Position numbers and translations under genes: made by a program. Of a DNA stretch of 23,428 bases, positions 1 to 7,273 are shown piece by piece. Source of the stretch: WRIS01 sp031549175 (GTDB lineage: Bacteria; Actinomycetota; Coriobacteriia; Coriobacteriales; Eggerthellaceae); the NCBI GenBank assembly GCA_031549175.1, contig JAVBQH010000128.1:1-23428 (forward strand), read 5' to 3'. The notes under the pieces are model-generated. The model saw nothing but the letters and a program-made list of their open reading frames with translations, had not been told where the DNA came from and did no database searches. The first letter of the stretch is position 1. Every line of letters starts with the position of its first letter.

Positions 1-780
1 GAGTACCGGCAAGAGCTTGCAGATCAGCTAGTCTTCCTGCGCAAGGAGTAGGGCCTTACGAAGGAGCATGCGCTTTCCCTCATGGATGATGTCCTTTATT
101 TCGGGGTGATGATGGTGAAGGCGGGCCTTGCAGACGGCATGGTCGCCGGCGCCGCGCATGCAACCAGCGATGTTCTTCGCCCCTGCCTGCAGATACTGAA
201 GACCGCACCGGGAATAAAGCTTGTCAGCGCATTCTTCCTCATGGTGGTGCCCGACTGCGATTATGGCGAGAACGGCACCTTCATCTTCGCCGATTCTGGC
301 TTGGAGGTCCAGCCTGATGCCGAACGCCTCGCGCACATCGCACTCAGCTCCGCGAAATCATGGGAGGTCTTGGTCCAAACCGAGCCTGTCGTCGCCATGC
401 TCTCGCATTCGACCTACGGCTCAGCCAAGAACGCCGACGCCGACAAGGTCATCGAGGCCACGGCCATCGCAAAAGGGCTTGCGCCGGACCTTGCCCTTGA
501 CGGAGAGCTGCAGCTGGACGCGGCCATAGTGCCTTCCGTCGGCGAATCGAAAGCCCCGACCTCCAAGGTCGCCGGTAAGGCGAACGTCTTGGTCTTTCCC
601 GACCTTGACGCGGGCAATATCGGGTACAAGCTGACGCAGCGTTTGGCCAAGGCAGAGGCCTATGGACCTATCACCCAGGGTATCGCGGCCCCCGTGAACG
701 ACCTGAGCCGCGGCTGCACGGCCGAAGACATCGTGGGTGTCATTGCCATCACCTGCGTGCAAGCCCAAGCCCGCAAATGA
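1..780 (+). pseudogene. pta: phosphate acetyltransferase, 3' part, interrupted by in-frame TAG
   Basis: Pta converts acetyl-CoA and phosphate to acetyl phosphate, the substrate of acetate kinase, in the cytoplasm. The frame is open from the first base. Residues before the stop read LRKE and those after it read GLTKEHALSLMDDVLYFG, which together match the usual Pta stretch LRKxKGxTxExA...YFG with no gap, so the TAG at 49-51 replaces one codon, normally Lys (AAG to TAG would be one base change). The rest is well conserved: ADGMVAGAAHATSDVLRP, ILKTAPG, GNIGYKLTQRLA and the C-terminal PVNDLSRGCTAEDIV. The 5' end lies outside the window. The first in-frame ATG after the stop is at 82; an AAGGAG sits at 60-65, too far away (16 nt) to be a good ribosome site for it, and a product from there would lack the N-terminal part. 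TAG is the normal stop of seven other genes here, so recoding is unlikely. It is either a nonsense mutation or a sequence error. Identity is certain; loss of function is inferred. Confidence 0.85.
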
Positions 781-940
781 GAACAAGGGACGGTCACTCT
801 TTCTCGTTTTAAACTCCTTAACCTCGCGAAACAGGGAGCCATCAAGAAGGCCTGCTTGTCAAACAAGCAGGCCTTCTGTGTTTCATCTGCAAATGCTTCA
901 GGGACGGAAATGAGAAAGAGTGACCGTCCCTTTTTCTCAT
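777..940. repeat. palindromic repeat element, copy 1 (29-nt inverted arms)
   Basis: The arms 777-805 and 912-940 are reverse complements with one mismatch. Each carries the core GGGACGGTCAC and starts or ends with ATGAG/CTCAT, so each arm can also fold alone. The left arm overlaps the pta stop codon and the right arm ends one base before the ackA stop codon. A related copy lies at 19061-19159. The 106-nt interior here holds a separate hairpin (845-877) and an extra GGGACGG at 901-907. The layout is REP- or MITE-like. No transposase is present in the window. Confidence 0.8.
845..877. terminator. strong hairpin between converging pta and ackA
   Basis: A perfect 14-bp stem (845-858 with 864-877) closes a TCAAA loop. 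The following T-tract is weak (TGTGTTT on the plus strand), and the minus strand has little more. Its position between converging genes fits a shared terminator, but the poor T-tract leaves this uncertain. Confidence 0.55.
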
Positions 941-941
941 C

Positions 942-2138
942 CTACAGGTTGCTCACGATCTCGTGGGTATCGCGCGCGATCATGTACTCCTCGTTGGTGG
1001 GGATCACCATGACCTTGATTGGCGAATCGTCGGTCGAGATATAACGCTCGCCGCCGCGCAGGGCGTTCTTTTCCGCATCAAGCTTGATGCCAAGCCCCTC
1101 GAGGCCTTCCAATATCTTCCCGCGCATCATGGCGCTGTTCTCGCCGATGCCTGCGGTGAACACGATGCCGTCCGCGCCGCCCATCACCGCCAGGTAGATG
1201 CCGATGTACTTCTTGACCGAGTTGGCATACATATCTATTGCAAGCTGCGCACGCTCGTTGCCCGCCTCGGCCGCCTCTTGCACGCTACGCAGGTCATTGC
1301 TCACCCCGGAAACGCCCAGAAGGCCCGACTTCTTGTTCATGAGGTTGTTGACCTCGGACGGGCTCAAACCTTCAAGTTCCATGACGAAAGGAACGATGGC
1401 CGGGTCGATCGCGCCACAGCGGGTGCCCATCATGAGGCCGTCGAGCGGGGTCAGGCCCATCGAGGTGTCCTTTGCGACCCCTCCTTCGACAGCCGATGCA
1501 GAACAGCCGTTGCCCAGGTGCAACGTGATGATGCGGGCCTTTTCACAAGGTATCCCGAGCACGTCGGCGCCGCGCTCTGACACGTAGCGGTGCGAAGTCC
1601 CATGGGCACCGTACTTGCGGATGTCATGGCTCTCATAGAGCTCGTAGGGCAAGGGGTACATGTAGGTCTTCGGTTCAAGCGTCTGGAAGAAGCTGGTGTC
1701 GAAGACGGCGACCATAGGAACATCGGGCATATGGTGGCGGCAGGCGTTGATTCCCATGAGCGCCGGGGGATTATGGAGGGGGGCCAAAGTTGCCAGGTCC
1801 TCGATCTTCGCAAGAACCTCGTCGGTGATGTAGACGGATTCAGGATAGAACCTGCCTCCCTGCACGACCCGGTGGCCTACGGCCTCGATTTCGGCCAACG
1901 AGTCGATGGCCTTTGCAGGACCGCTGGTCAAGGCCTCGATTACGACAGAAAACGCCTTGTCATGGTCTTCCATGGGAATCTCGTCGACATGCTCGTTCTC
2001 CCCGATTCCGTATTTATGGAATGCTTCCTGCGACCCGACGCGCTCGCAGATCCCAATAGCCCGCACTTCTTGGGTCTTTGCGTTGAGAAGCTGGTACTTC
2101 AATGAAGATGAACCTGCATTGATAACTAGAACGTCCAC
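942..2138 (-). CDS. ackA: acetate kinase
   Basis: The enzyme transfers phosphate between acetyl phosphate and ADP, giving ATP and acetate as the last step of acetate fermentation. The 398 aa match the family's usual length of about 400. The ASKHA-fold motifs are clear: N-terminal INAGSSSLKYQ, GHRVVQGG, AHGTSHRYVS with the catalytic-region His, the phosphate-binding LHLGNGCSASAV, and C-terminal FTAGIGENSAMMR. The start is a GTG at 2138 preceded by AAGGAGGC (2144-2151) at 5 nt spacing. The gene ends in TAG at 942-944. It faces pta tail to tail; in many bacteria pta and ackA are co-directional in one operon. The 180-nt gap upstream separates it from the HIT gene, so it probably has its own promoter. 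Confidence 0.97.
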   Translation of the reverse strand: MDVLVINAGSSSLKYQLLNAKTQEVRAIGICERVGSQEAFHKYGIGENEHVDEIPMEDHDKAFSVVIEALTSGPAKAIDSLAEIEAVGHRVVQGGRFYPESVYITDEVLAKIEDLATLAPLHNPPALMGINACRHHMPDVPMVAVFDTSFFQTLEPKTYMYPLPYELYESHDIRKYGAHGTSHRYVSERGADVLGIPCEKARIITLHLGNGCSASAVEGGVAKDTSMGLTPLDGLMMGTRCGAIDPAIVPFVMELEGLSPSEVNNLMNKKSGLLGVSGVSNDLRSVQEAAEAGNERAQLAIDMYANSVKKYIGIYLAVMGGADGIVFTAGIGENSAMMRGKILEGLEGLGIKLDAEKNALRGGERYISTDDSPIKVMVIPTNEEYMIARDTHEIVSNL

Positions 2139-2182
2139 GTGACGCCTCCTTGATCCTCTATGGGGCAGAAAAGTATTACCGA

Positions 2183-2188
2183 ATTGTA
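2183..2188 (-). promoter_or_regulatory. possible ackA -10 box
   Basis: TACAAT (5 of 6 to consensus) on the minus strand lies 45 nt upstream of the ackA GTG, inside the 180-nt gap 2152-2331. No convincing -35 box is present at 16-18 nt, so this is a weak call. Nothing else stands out in that gap. Confidence 0.25.
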
Positions 2189-2331
2189 TGCGGTGCGGAC
2201 AGGGCGGATTCGGTTTGCAGACCCAAGGTGGTCAAGGTCTTCGGCAAACGGCGCTTGATTCCCCCTGCGTGGTAAAGCGCGGCGGCAAGGCATTCTGGCA
2301 ACTGCAAGGGCCCTAGGGTCCGCACCCCCAG

Positions 2332-2676
2332 TTAAAGGGCAGGTGAACCCGAGTTCATCGGCGAACCGCCCAGAACATGCACGTGGATGTGGTGCACCGT
2401 CTGCTGGGCGTCGTCGCCTGTGTTGACGATCACACGGTATCCCGAATCGGCGACCCCTTTGATCTCGGCCACCTTCCTCACCGTATTGAACAGGTAGCCC
2501 ATCTCCTCATCCGGGATGTTGTCGCCGATATTGCCGTAGTGCTTCTTGGGCACGATAAGCGTATGGACGGGCATCTGTGGGTTGAGGTCTTCGAACGCGA
2601 GGACCCGGTCGTCTTCGTATACCTTCGTCGAAGGGATCTCGCCACGAACGATCTTGCAGAAAATACAGTCCTCCAT
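2332..2676 (-). CDS. HIT-family nucleotide-binding hydrolase (HinT-like)
   Basis: This is a small cytoplasmic histidine-triad protein. HinT-type members hydrolyse AMP-linked phosphoramidates; the native substrate is often unknown. The catalytic triad HIHVH is at residues 96-100, and an N-terminal CIFC pair (Cys4, Cys7) fits the zinc-binding form. FEDLNPQMPVHTLIVPKKH is typical of the family. Length is 114 aa. I chose ATG 2676 because AAAGGTG precedes it by 6 nt; a GTG three codons upstream (2685) overlaps that site and is less likely. It follows xseB on the same strand by 63 nt and may share its transcript. Confidence 0.93.
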   Translation of the reverse strand: MEDCIFCKIVRGEIPSTKVYEDDRVLAFEDLNPQMPVHTLIVPKKHYGNIGDNIPDEEMGYLFNTVRKVAEIKGVADSGYRVIVNTGDDAQQTVHHIHVHVLGGSPMNSGSPAL

Positions 2677-2739
2677 AATGTTCACCTTTCGTCTTGGTCC
2701 GGCGGGTCTGTGCCCTGTTGATGAGGGCAGGTGCCAAGG

Positions 2740-2991
2740 CTATGACAGGGTCGTGTCAGTGGTCAGGTCGTCTGTGCCTGCGGCGAGCTCGCCCATCAGC
2801 ACATCGACTTTTTGCTGGGCATCGTTGAGGCGCGTGCGCAAGGCGGCAAGGAGCGCGACCCCCCGCTCATAGCTTTTCAGGCTCTCCTCGAGCTCCAGGG
2901 TGTTGCCTTCAAGCACGGACACGATGCCGTCGAGCTCTGCCATCGCCTCTCGAAAGCTCAGCTCCCCTATCGGCCTAAAACCGTCTTCCAT
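2740..2991 (-). CDS. xseB: exodeoxyribonuclease VII small subunit
   Basis: The product is the small helical subunit that joins XseA to form exonuclease VII, which degrades single-stranded DNA to oligonucleotides. The 83 aa are normal for the family. The signature is the two-helix segment FREAMAELDGIVSVLEGNTL followed by LEESLKSYERGVAL. The start ATG at 2991 has GGGAGG upstream within the end of xseA, and only one base separates it from the xseA stop, so the two are translated as a pair. The tail (DDLTTDTTLS) is variable in the family. The stop is TAG. Confidence 0.95.
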   Translation of the reverse strand: MEDGFRPIGELSFREAMAELDGIVSVLEGNTLELEESLKSYERGVALLAALRTRLNDAQQKVDVLMGELAAGTDDLTTDTTLS

Positions 2992-2992
2992 A

Positions 2993-4309
2993 TTATTCCT
3001 CCCAGTTCACAAAACTAGATTCTATTGTTTCGACGCCTTCCACGACGCAGTCAAGCTGCCCGTCTGACACCTGGACGGCAAGACGCCCGCCGGGTTTTAC
3101 CTGGCCGACCCTTTTGACAATGCCCCCCTCTTCATTCTTGGCGATCGCATAGCCGCGCGACAAGATGATGAGCGGGGAAAGGTCGTGCAGCCGCGCTGCC
3201 TTGAGGGAAAGCTCGTTTTCACGGGGCTTCAGGAAGGCCTTGCCCCTGTCGGCCATGCGTTCGGCCATCCTGCCCAGGCGCAGGCGGTCACGCTCGATGC
3301 TTCGGGGGATCGCACGGTGGATACGCTCCTCGGTTACGTCGAGCATCTGCGCCTCCGTCGCAAAAAGCATGTTCGGGTCGCTGAACATTGGGTGCGCCGC
3401 CAGGCGGCCGACCGCCGCTTTGCTGCGTTCGATCCTGAGGGCGGAAGCGTTTTTCAAAGCTGACGCCTGCGCCTCGAACAACGACGCGATCGCCTCGCGG
3501 GAGGGGCTTGCCGCCTCAGCGGCAGCTGTCGGCGTCGATGCCCGGAAATCAGCGACCATGTCGGCAATGCTCGTATCGGGCTCATGCCCGATGCCGGTGA
3601 CCATCGGGATGCCAAGGCCTGCAATGGTGCGTGCGAGCATCTCGTCGTTGAAGGGCATGAGGTCTTCGAACGAGCCGCCGCCCCGCACCAGGAGCACGAC
3701 CTCCGCACCGGCGGCCTCGACCCGGCGCAGGGCCTCGATCATCCCCGATGCCGCCTGATCACCTTCTACCGGCACGCCTGCGAAGAGGATCTCGGCAAGG
3801 GGGAAGCGCCTGCGCAGGGTACGGAGCACGTCATGTACCGCCGCCCCCCGAGGCGAGGTGACGAGCCCTATCTTGGACGGGTACTGGGGCACCGGCTTTT
3901 TGTCGTCAGGGCGCATCAGGCCGGCATCCTGCAGTTTTTTCGCCAGGTTGGCTACTTTGAGCCGCAGGTCACCCTCGCCGGCCAAGGCAAGGCCGAACAC
4001 GTCGAAGTTCATACGCCCTTTAGGCGCATACAAGGTGAAGCGGCCGGTGATCTCTACAAGTGCGCCGACCGTCAGCTCGACGCCGGCGGCTTGGTATCGG
4101 TTGAGCCACATCATGCAGGGCAGACATGCGGCATCGTCCTTCACCGTGAAGTAGACCGCCTTGTAGCCCGCCTTGTTGTTGAGCTCTGATACCTCCCCGA
4201 TAAGCTTGACCGTAAAGGACTCGAGCGCATTCTTCGCACGTGCCAGCGCAGATGAGACGGATAAGGGCTCTCCCTCGCTTTGCAAAAGCCGGTCTTCCAT
4301 AGCCTGCAT
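2993..4309 (-). CDS. xseA: exodeoxyribonuclease VII large subunit
   Basis: This is the catalytic large subunit of exonuclease VII, a cytoplasmic ssDNA exonuclease used in mismatch repair and recombination. An N-terminal OB-fold domain spans about residues 15-110 (LIGEVSELNN, VYFTVKD, GRFTLYAPKGRMNF). The catalytic domain follows with KIGLVTSPRGAAVHD (about 146-160), RGGGSFEDL (about 209-217) and GIGHEPDTSIADMVADFRAS (about 239-258). A helical region and the conserved LSRGYAI segment come at the end. The start at 4309 gives 438 aa and lies 10 nt after the metallopeptidase stop. The longer open frame to 4396 runs into that gene and is rejected. No strong Shine-Dalgarno is visible at 4309; the ATG at 4300 is an alternative. 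Confidence 0.95.
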   Translation of the reverse strand: MQAMEDRLLQSEGEPLSVSSALARAKNALESFTVKLIGEVSELNNKAGYKAVYFTVKDDAACLPCMMWLNRYQAAGVELTVGALVEITGRFTLYAPKGRMNFDVFGLALAGEGDLRLKVANLAKKLQDAGLMRPDDKKPVPQYPSKIGLVTSPRGAAVHDVLRTLRRRFPLAEILFAGVPVEGDQAASGMIEALRRVEAAGAEVVLLVRGGGSFEDLMPFNDEMLARTIAGLGIPMVTGIGHEPDTSIADMVADFRASTPTAAAEAASPSREAIASLFEAQASALKNASALRIERSKAAVGRLAAHPMFSDPNMLFATEAQMLDVTEERIHRAIPRSIERDRLRLGRMAERMADRGKAFLKPRENELSLKAARLHDLSPLIILSRGYAIAKNEEGGIVKRVGQVKPGGRLAVQVSDGQLDCVVEGVETIESSFVNWEE

Positions 4310-4319
4310 GGCCGAGTCG

Positions 4320-4985
4320 CTAGTTGTTGCGCTGGCCAAGCAGCCAGAGCAGCTGCAGGACCGAAGTGAGCGCCGCGGCGACATAGGTGAGCGCACATGC
4401 CCTCAGGACGGAATAGGCGGCGCCTTGCTCGGACTGGCCGATACCGGTGGTCTCCATATAGACCATTGCGCGGCGGCTCGCGTTGAACTCGACCGGCAAG
4501 GTGACGATCTGGAATACCACGGCGAAAGCATAGAGGATGATCGCAAGGTCGATCAGGCCGACAAGGTTGAAGAAGATGCCTGCGATAAGAAGGAATATCC
4601 AGGCATTCGAGGCAATGTTGACCACGGGCACGATGGCGGACCGAATCTTCATCGGGCCATAGCCTTCCGCATGCTGGCAGGCGTGGCCGACCTCATGGCA
4701 GGCAGTGGCGGTCGCCGTGATGCTTCGTCCTTGGAAGGCTTCGGGGTCAAGCGTGATGGAGCGGCTTCTCGGATCGTAGAAATCCTGGCCTTCGCCGCCT
4801 TCCTGCACGGTTACGTCGTTGATGCCGTAATAGGAGAGCATCTTGCGCGCAGCCTCCGCGCCCGAGAGCCCTGTCGATATGGGGACCGACGTATATTTCT
4901 TTATCTGGGATTTGACGTAGAACGTAGCACCCAGCCCGATGATAAGGGTGACGACGATCAAGATAAGATAGCTGAAATCGAACAT
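4320..4985 (-). CDS. membrane neutral zinc metallopeptidase (YugP-like)
   Basis: This is a predicted membrane-embedded zinc protease of the family that includes Bacillus YugP; no substrate is established. Length is 221 aa. A transmembrane segment covers residues 5-24, the zinc motif HEVGH is at 97-101 within ATATACHEVGHACQH, and hydrophobic helices follow at about 115-165 and 190-215. PVEFNASRRA (Glu166) is conserved in the family and is a candidate third ligand. The start ATG at 4985 has GAGGAG 8 nt upstream. It lies between rnd and xseA in a leftward run of genes and ends 10 nt before xseA. The neighbours suggest no functional link. Confidence 0.9.
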   Translation of the reverse strand: MFDFSYLILIVVTLIIGLGATFYVKSQIKKYTSVPISTGLSGAEAARKMLSYYGINDVTVQEGGEGQDFYDPRSRSITLDPEAFQGRSITATATACHEVGHACQHAEGYGPMKIRSAIVPVVNIASNAWIFLLIAGIFFNLVGLIDLAIILYAFAVVFQIVTLPVEFNASRRAMVYMETTGIGQSEQGAAYSVLRACALTYVAAALTSVLQLLWLLGQRNN

Positions 4986-5040
4986 ATGATGTGCTCCTCA
5001 CTGTATGATGTTTCATTCGCATTATACGCGAGCAGACAGC

Positions 5041-6210
5041 CTACCGGATTCCCTCCTCGGATGATTGCGAAATATTCGTAACTTTCAACATGCCTTTTTC
5101 AATACTGAGACACAATTTCCCCTCAATGAGCTGAAGGAGCTCTTCCCCGACCAGGCTGCGGCGCCATCCTTTGAGCAGCTCGACATCCTTGGTGTAGCCG
5201 CGGGCGACGCGGCTGAGGTCGTCGTGCGAGGCGAGCGTCTGGAAGGCGACGCCGTTCTCCTTCGCCCGCAGGTGCACGAGTGCGTTCATCAGGTCGAGCT
5301 CGATGTCCACATTGGGTTCGTTCTTCTTGCTCCGGTCAAGCTCCGGCCATGTTGACCGGGGCGCATCGAGCCCCTTCTCGATGAGTTCCACCACCTTGCG
5401 CGCGTCCTGCATGCTAAGGCGGTCCTTCATGCCACGCACCATGAAGAGGCTGTCGATCGTTCGAGCCTCACGCTTGCACGCCTCAACGACCTGCTCGTCC
5501 GTGACCACCCATTTCCTCGGCATATCCCTCCTCTGCGCCTCTCGCTCGCGCCATGCCGCGAACTCCCGTGCAGCTGAGAGCTGCTGGCGGGAAAGCTGCG
5601 AGACGCGCTTGAGCCGCTTATAGCGTTCGTCGACCGCATTCTCATAGCGGCCGGCGTCGATGAGCGCCTCGAAATCCTGGTCGAGCCATGAGAGCCTCCC
5701 CTTGTCGGTCAAGGCCTGCCTCATCTTCCGGTAAATCACGGGGAGGTAGATGACGTCGTCGGCAGCATATTTTATCTGGGGCTTCGAGAGGGGCCTGCGT
5801 GACCAGTCGGTGAAGCTCTCCATCTTCTTCAGCTGGACGTCGCACATTGCGTGGACGAGCGCCGCATAGCCGATCTGCTGGGTATGTCCCAGAAGGGCTG
5901 CGGCTATCTGGGTATCGAAGACGGGCCGGGGAAGCACCCCCACCTCACGGTACAGGATCTCGATATCCTGGCTGCCCGCATGGAAGAGCTTGACGATGCC
6001 GTCATTTTGCAGCAAAGGGCTGATGACAGAAAGGTCATCGACGGCGAAGGGGTCGATGACGACGTCTTCCTTGTCGGTCGCCATCTGCAGGAGGCACAGC
6101 CGCGCATAATAGGTCTTCTCGCGAAGGAACTCAGTGTCGATAGCAAGGACCGTCGAAGAGCAAGCGCGTGCAACAAACGCCTCAAGCATTTCTTGGTCTG
6201 CGATGTACAA
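5041..6210 (-). CDS. rnd: ribonuclease D
   Basis: This is a 3'-5' exoribonuclease that trims tRNA and other stable RNA precursors. Length is 389 aa. The DEDDy exonuclease residues are visible: Asp25 and Glu27 in AIDTEFLRE, Asp82 in HAGSQDIEIL, and Tyr148 with Asp152 in YAADDVIYLP. An HRDC domain follows at about residues 207-285 (REFAAWREREAQRRDMPRKW), then a second C-terminal helical region. The start is probably TTG at 6210, with AAAGGA about 6 nt upstream; an ATG seven codons inside is the alternative. The gene diverges from the lipid-kinase gene across about 60 nt and begins the leftward run towards xseB. The stop is TAG. Confidence 0.93.
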   Translation of the reverse strand: MYIADQEMLEAFVARACSSTVLAIDTEFLREKTYYARLCLLQMATDKEDVVIDPFAVDDLSVISPLLQNDGIVKLFHAGSQDIEILYREVGVLPRPVFDTQIAAALLGHTQQIGYAALVHAMCDVQLKKMESFTDWSRRPLSKPQIKYAADDVIYLPVIYRKMRQALTDKGRLSWLDQDFEALIDAGRYENAVDERYKRLKRVSQLSRQQLSAAREFAAWREREAQRRDMPRKWVVTDEQVVEACKREARTIDSLFMVRGMKDRLSMQDARKVVELIEKGLDAPRSTWPELDRSKKNEPNVDIELDLMNALVHLRAKENGVAFQTLASHDDLSRVARGYTKDVELLKGWRRSLVGEELLQLIEGKLCLSIEKGMLKVTNISQSSEEGIR

Positions 6211-6272
6211 GAGCGATCCTTTAGGTTCATTTGGGTACGTTTTGTACTATCATGATAACAGAAAGGCTGCTT

Positions 6273-7187
6273 GTGAAACTATTGATTATAAACAACCTGG
6301 CTTCAGGCTTTGGCGAAGGCGCCGTCTATGACTTCATGCGCTCGTTCATCACCGACAGCGACGAGATATGCCTACGCTCGACCGACGGGACAAGCGACCT
6401 CCGCGGCTTTCTCCACGACGCATCAGATTTCGACGCGGTCGTTGCGAGCGGGGGCGACGGCACGGTGGCCGCCGTATGCTACGAGCTGCGAAACACCCGG
6501 ATACCCGTGCTTCCTTTCCCTGCGGGAACAGCAAACCTCCTTGCGCAAAACCTCGCCAACCCCTATGAGCCGCATGCCTTGAGCAAGCTGATCAGAACTG
6601 GGAAGACGCTTGACTTCGACTTGGGGGAGGTTGAGGTCGCTGGCGAGCTGCATGGTTTTGCGGTCATGGCCGGCGCCGGTTTCGATGCGAAGATCATGCA
6701 CGGCGCCAAGACGACCAAGAAGATCCTCGGGTCCATGGCATACCTGTCGGCAGCCTTCGCAAACGCGATCCCGCCCATGGCCAAGTTCAAGATGGTCCTG
6801 GACGGCGAGGAGTTCGAGAGCGAAGGCCTGGGGATCATCCTGGTGAATTTCTCGAAGATCCAGTTCGACATCTCAGTCACGCATGACAGCCACCCGCGCG
6901 ACGGCCTTTTGGATGTCGTCGTCTTGAAGGCGGCGACCGCTTTGGAGCTTATACCCGCGGTGTTTGCCGGCCTCCTTGATACGATCACCGACTTTCCCGG
7001 ACGCAGCGGGGCTATCGAGATCCACCGGGCCCGCAACATCGAGATATCTGCAGACCCCCCCATGGAGATGCAGTTCGATGGCGAAGCTTCGAAGCTGACA
7101 ACGCCTTTCAAGGCACGGGCCTTGCCTAAATCTGCGCAGATCTACATTTCGGACGAAGGATACGAACAGTACACCGACCGGCCCTGA
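6273..7187 (+). CDS. diacylglycerol kinase-like lipid kinase (DAGK catalytic family)
   Basis: The protein belongs to the DgkB/YegS family, which phosphorylates diacylglycerol or related lipids at the inner membrane face using ATP. The 304 aa are typical. The nucleotide-binding loop SGGDGT is at about residues 59-64, followed by PFPAGTANLLAQNL (81-94), both hallmarks of the fold. The C-terminal beta domain contains GAGFDAKIM and FDGEAS. The start is GTG at 6273, giving VKLLIINNLASG, which matches the usual beginning; AAAGG lies 7 nt upstream. A perfect palindrome TATCATGATA (6248-6257) sits in the gap shared with rnd. The exact lipid substrate cannot be read from the sequence. Confidence 0.88.
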   Translation: MKLLIINNLASGFGEGAVYDFMRSFITDSDEICLRSTDGTSDLRGFLHDASDFDAVVASGGDGTVAAVCYELRNTRIPVLPFPAGTANLLAQNLANPYEPHALSKLIRTGKTLDFDLGEVEVAGELHGFAVMAGAGFDAKIMHGAKTTKKILGSMAYLSAAFANAIPPMAKFKMVLDGEEFESEGLGIILVNFSKIQFDISVTHDSHPRDGLLDVVVLKAATALELIPAVFAGLLDTITDFPGRSGAIEIHRARNIEISADPPMEMQFDGEASKLTTPFKARALPKSAQIYISDEGYEQYTDRP

Positions 7188-7273
7188 CCGCAACGCCGGG
7201 GTTCCTGTTCGCCTATCCGGCTAGGTCCCTTAAGCCTCGCTGCCCGAGATGTTTGATGAGGCGCGGTAGCTCC

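Noticed and set aside
49..51. Pyrrolysine or other amber recoding in pta
   Set aside because: TAG ends at least seven other genes in the window, and Pta is not a known pyrrolysine protein. Nonsense mutation or sequence error is simpler.
777..940. CRISPR-like repeat
   Set aside because: Only two arms per locus in inverted, not direct, orientation, with no regular spacers and no cas genes.
4310..4396. xseA start at 4396
   Set aside because: It would overlap the metallopeptidase coding end by more than 70 nt, and the extra residues do not resemble XseA.
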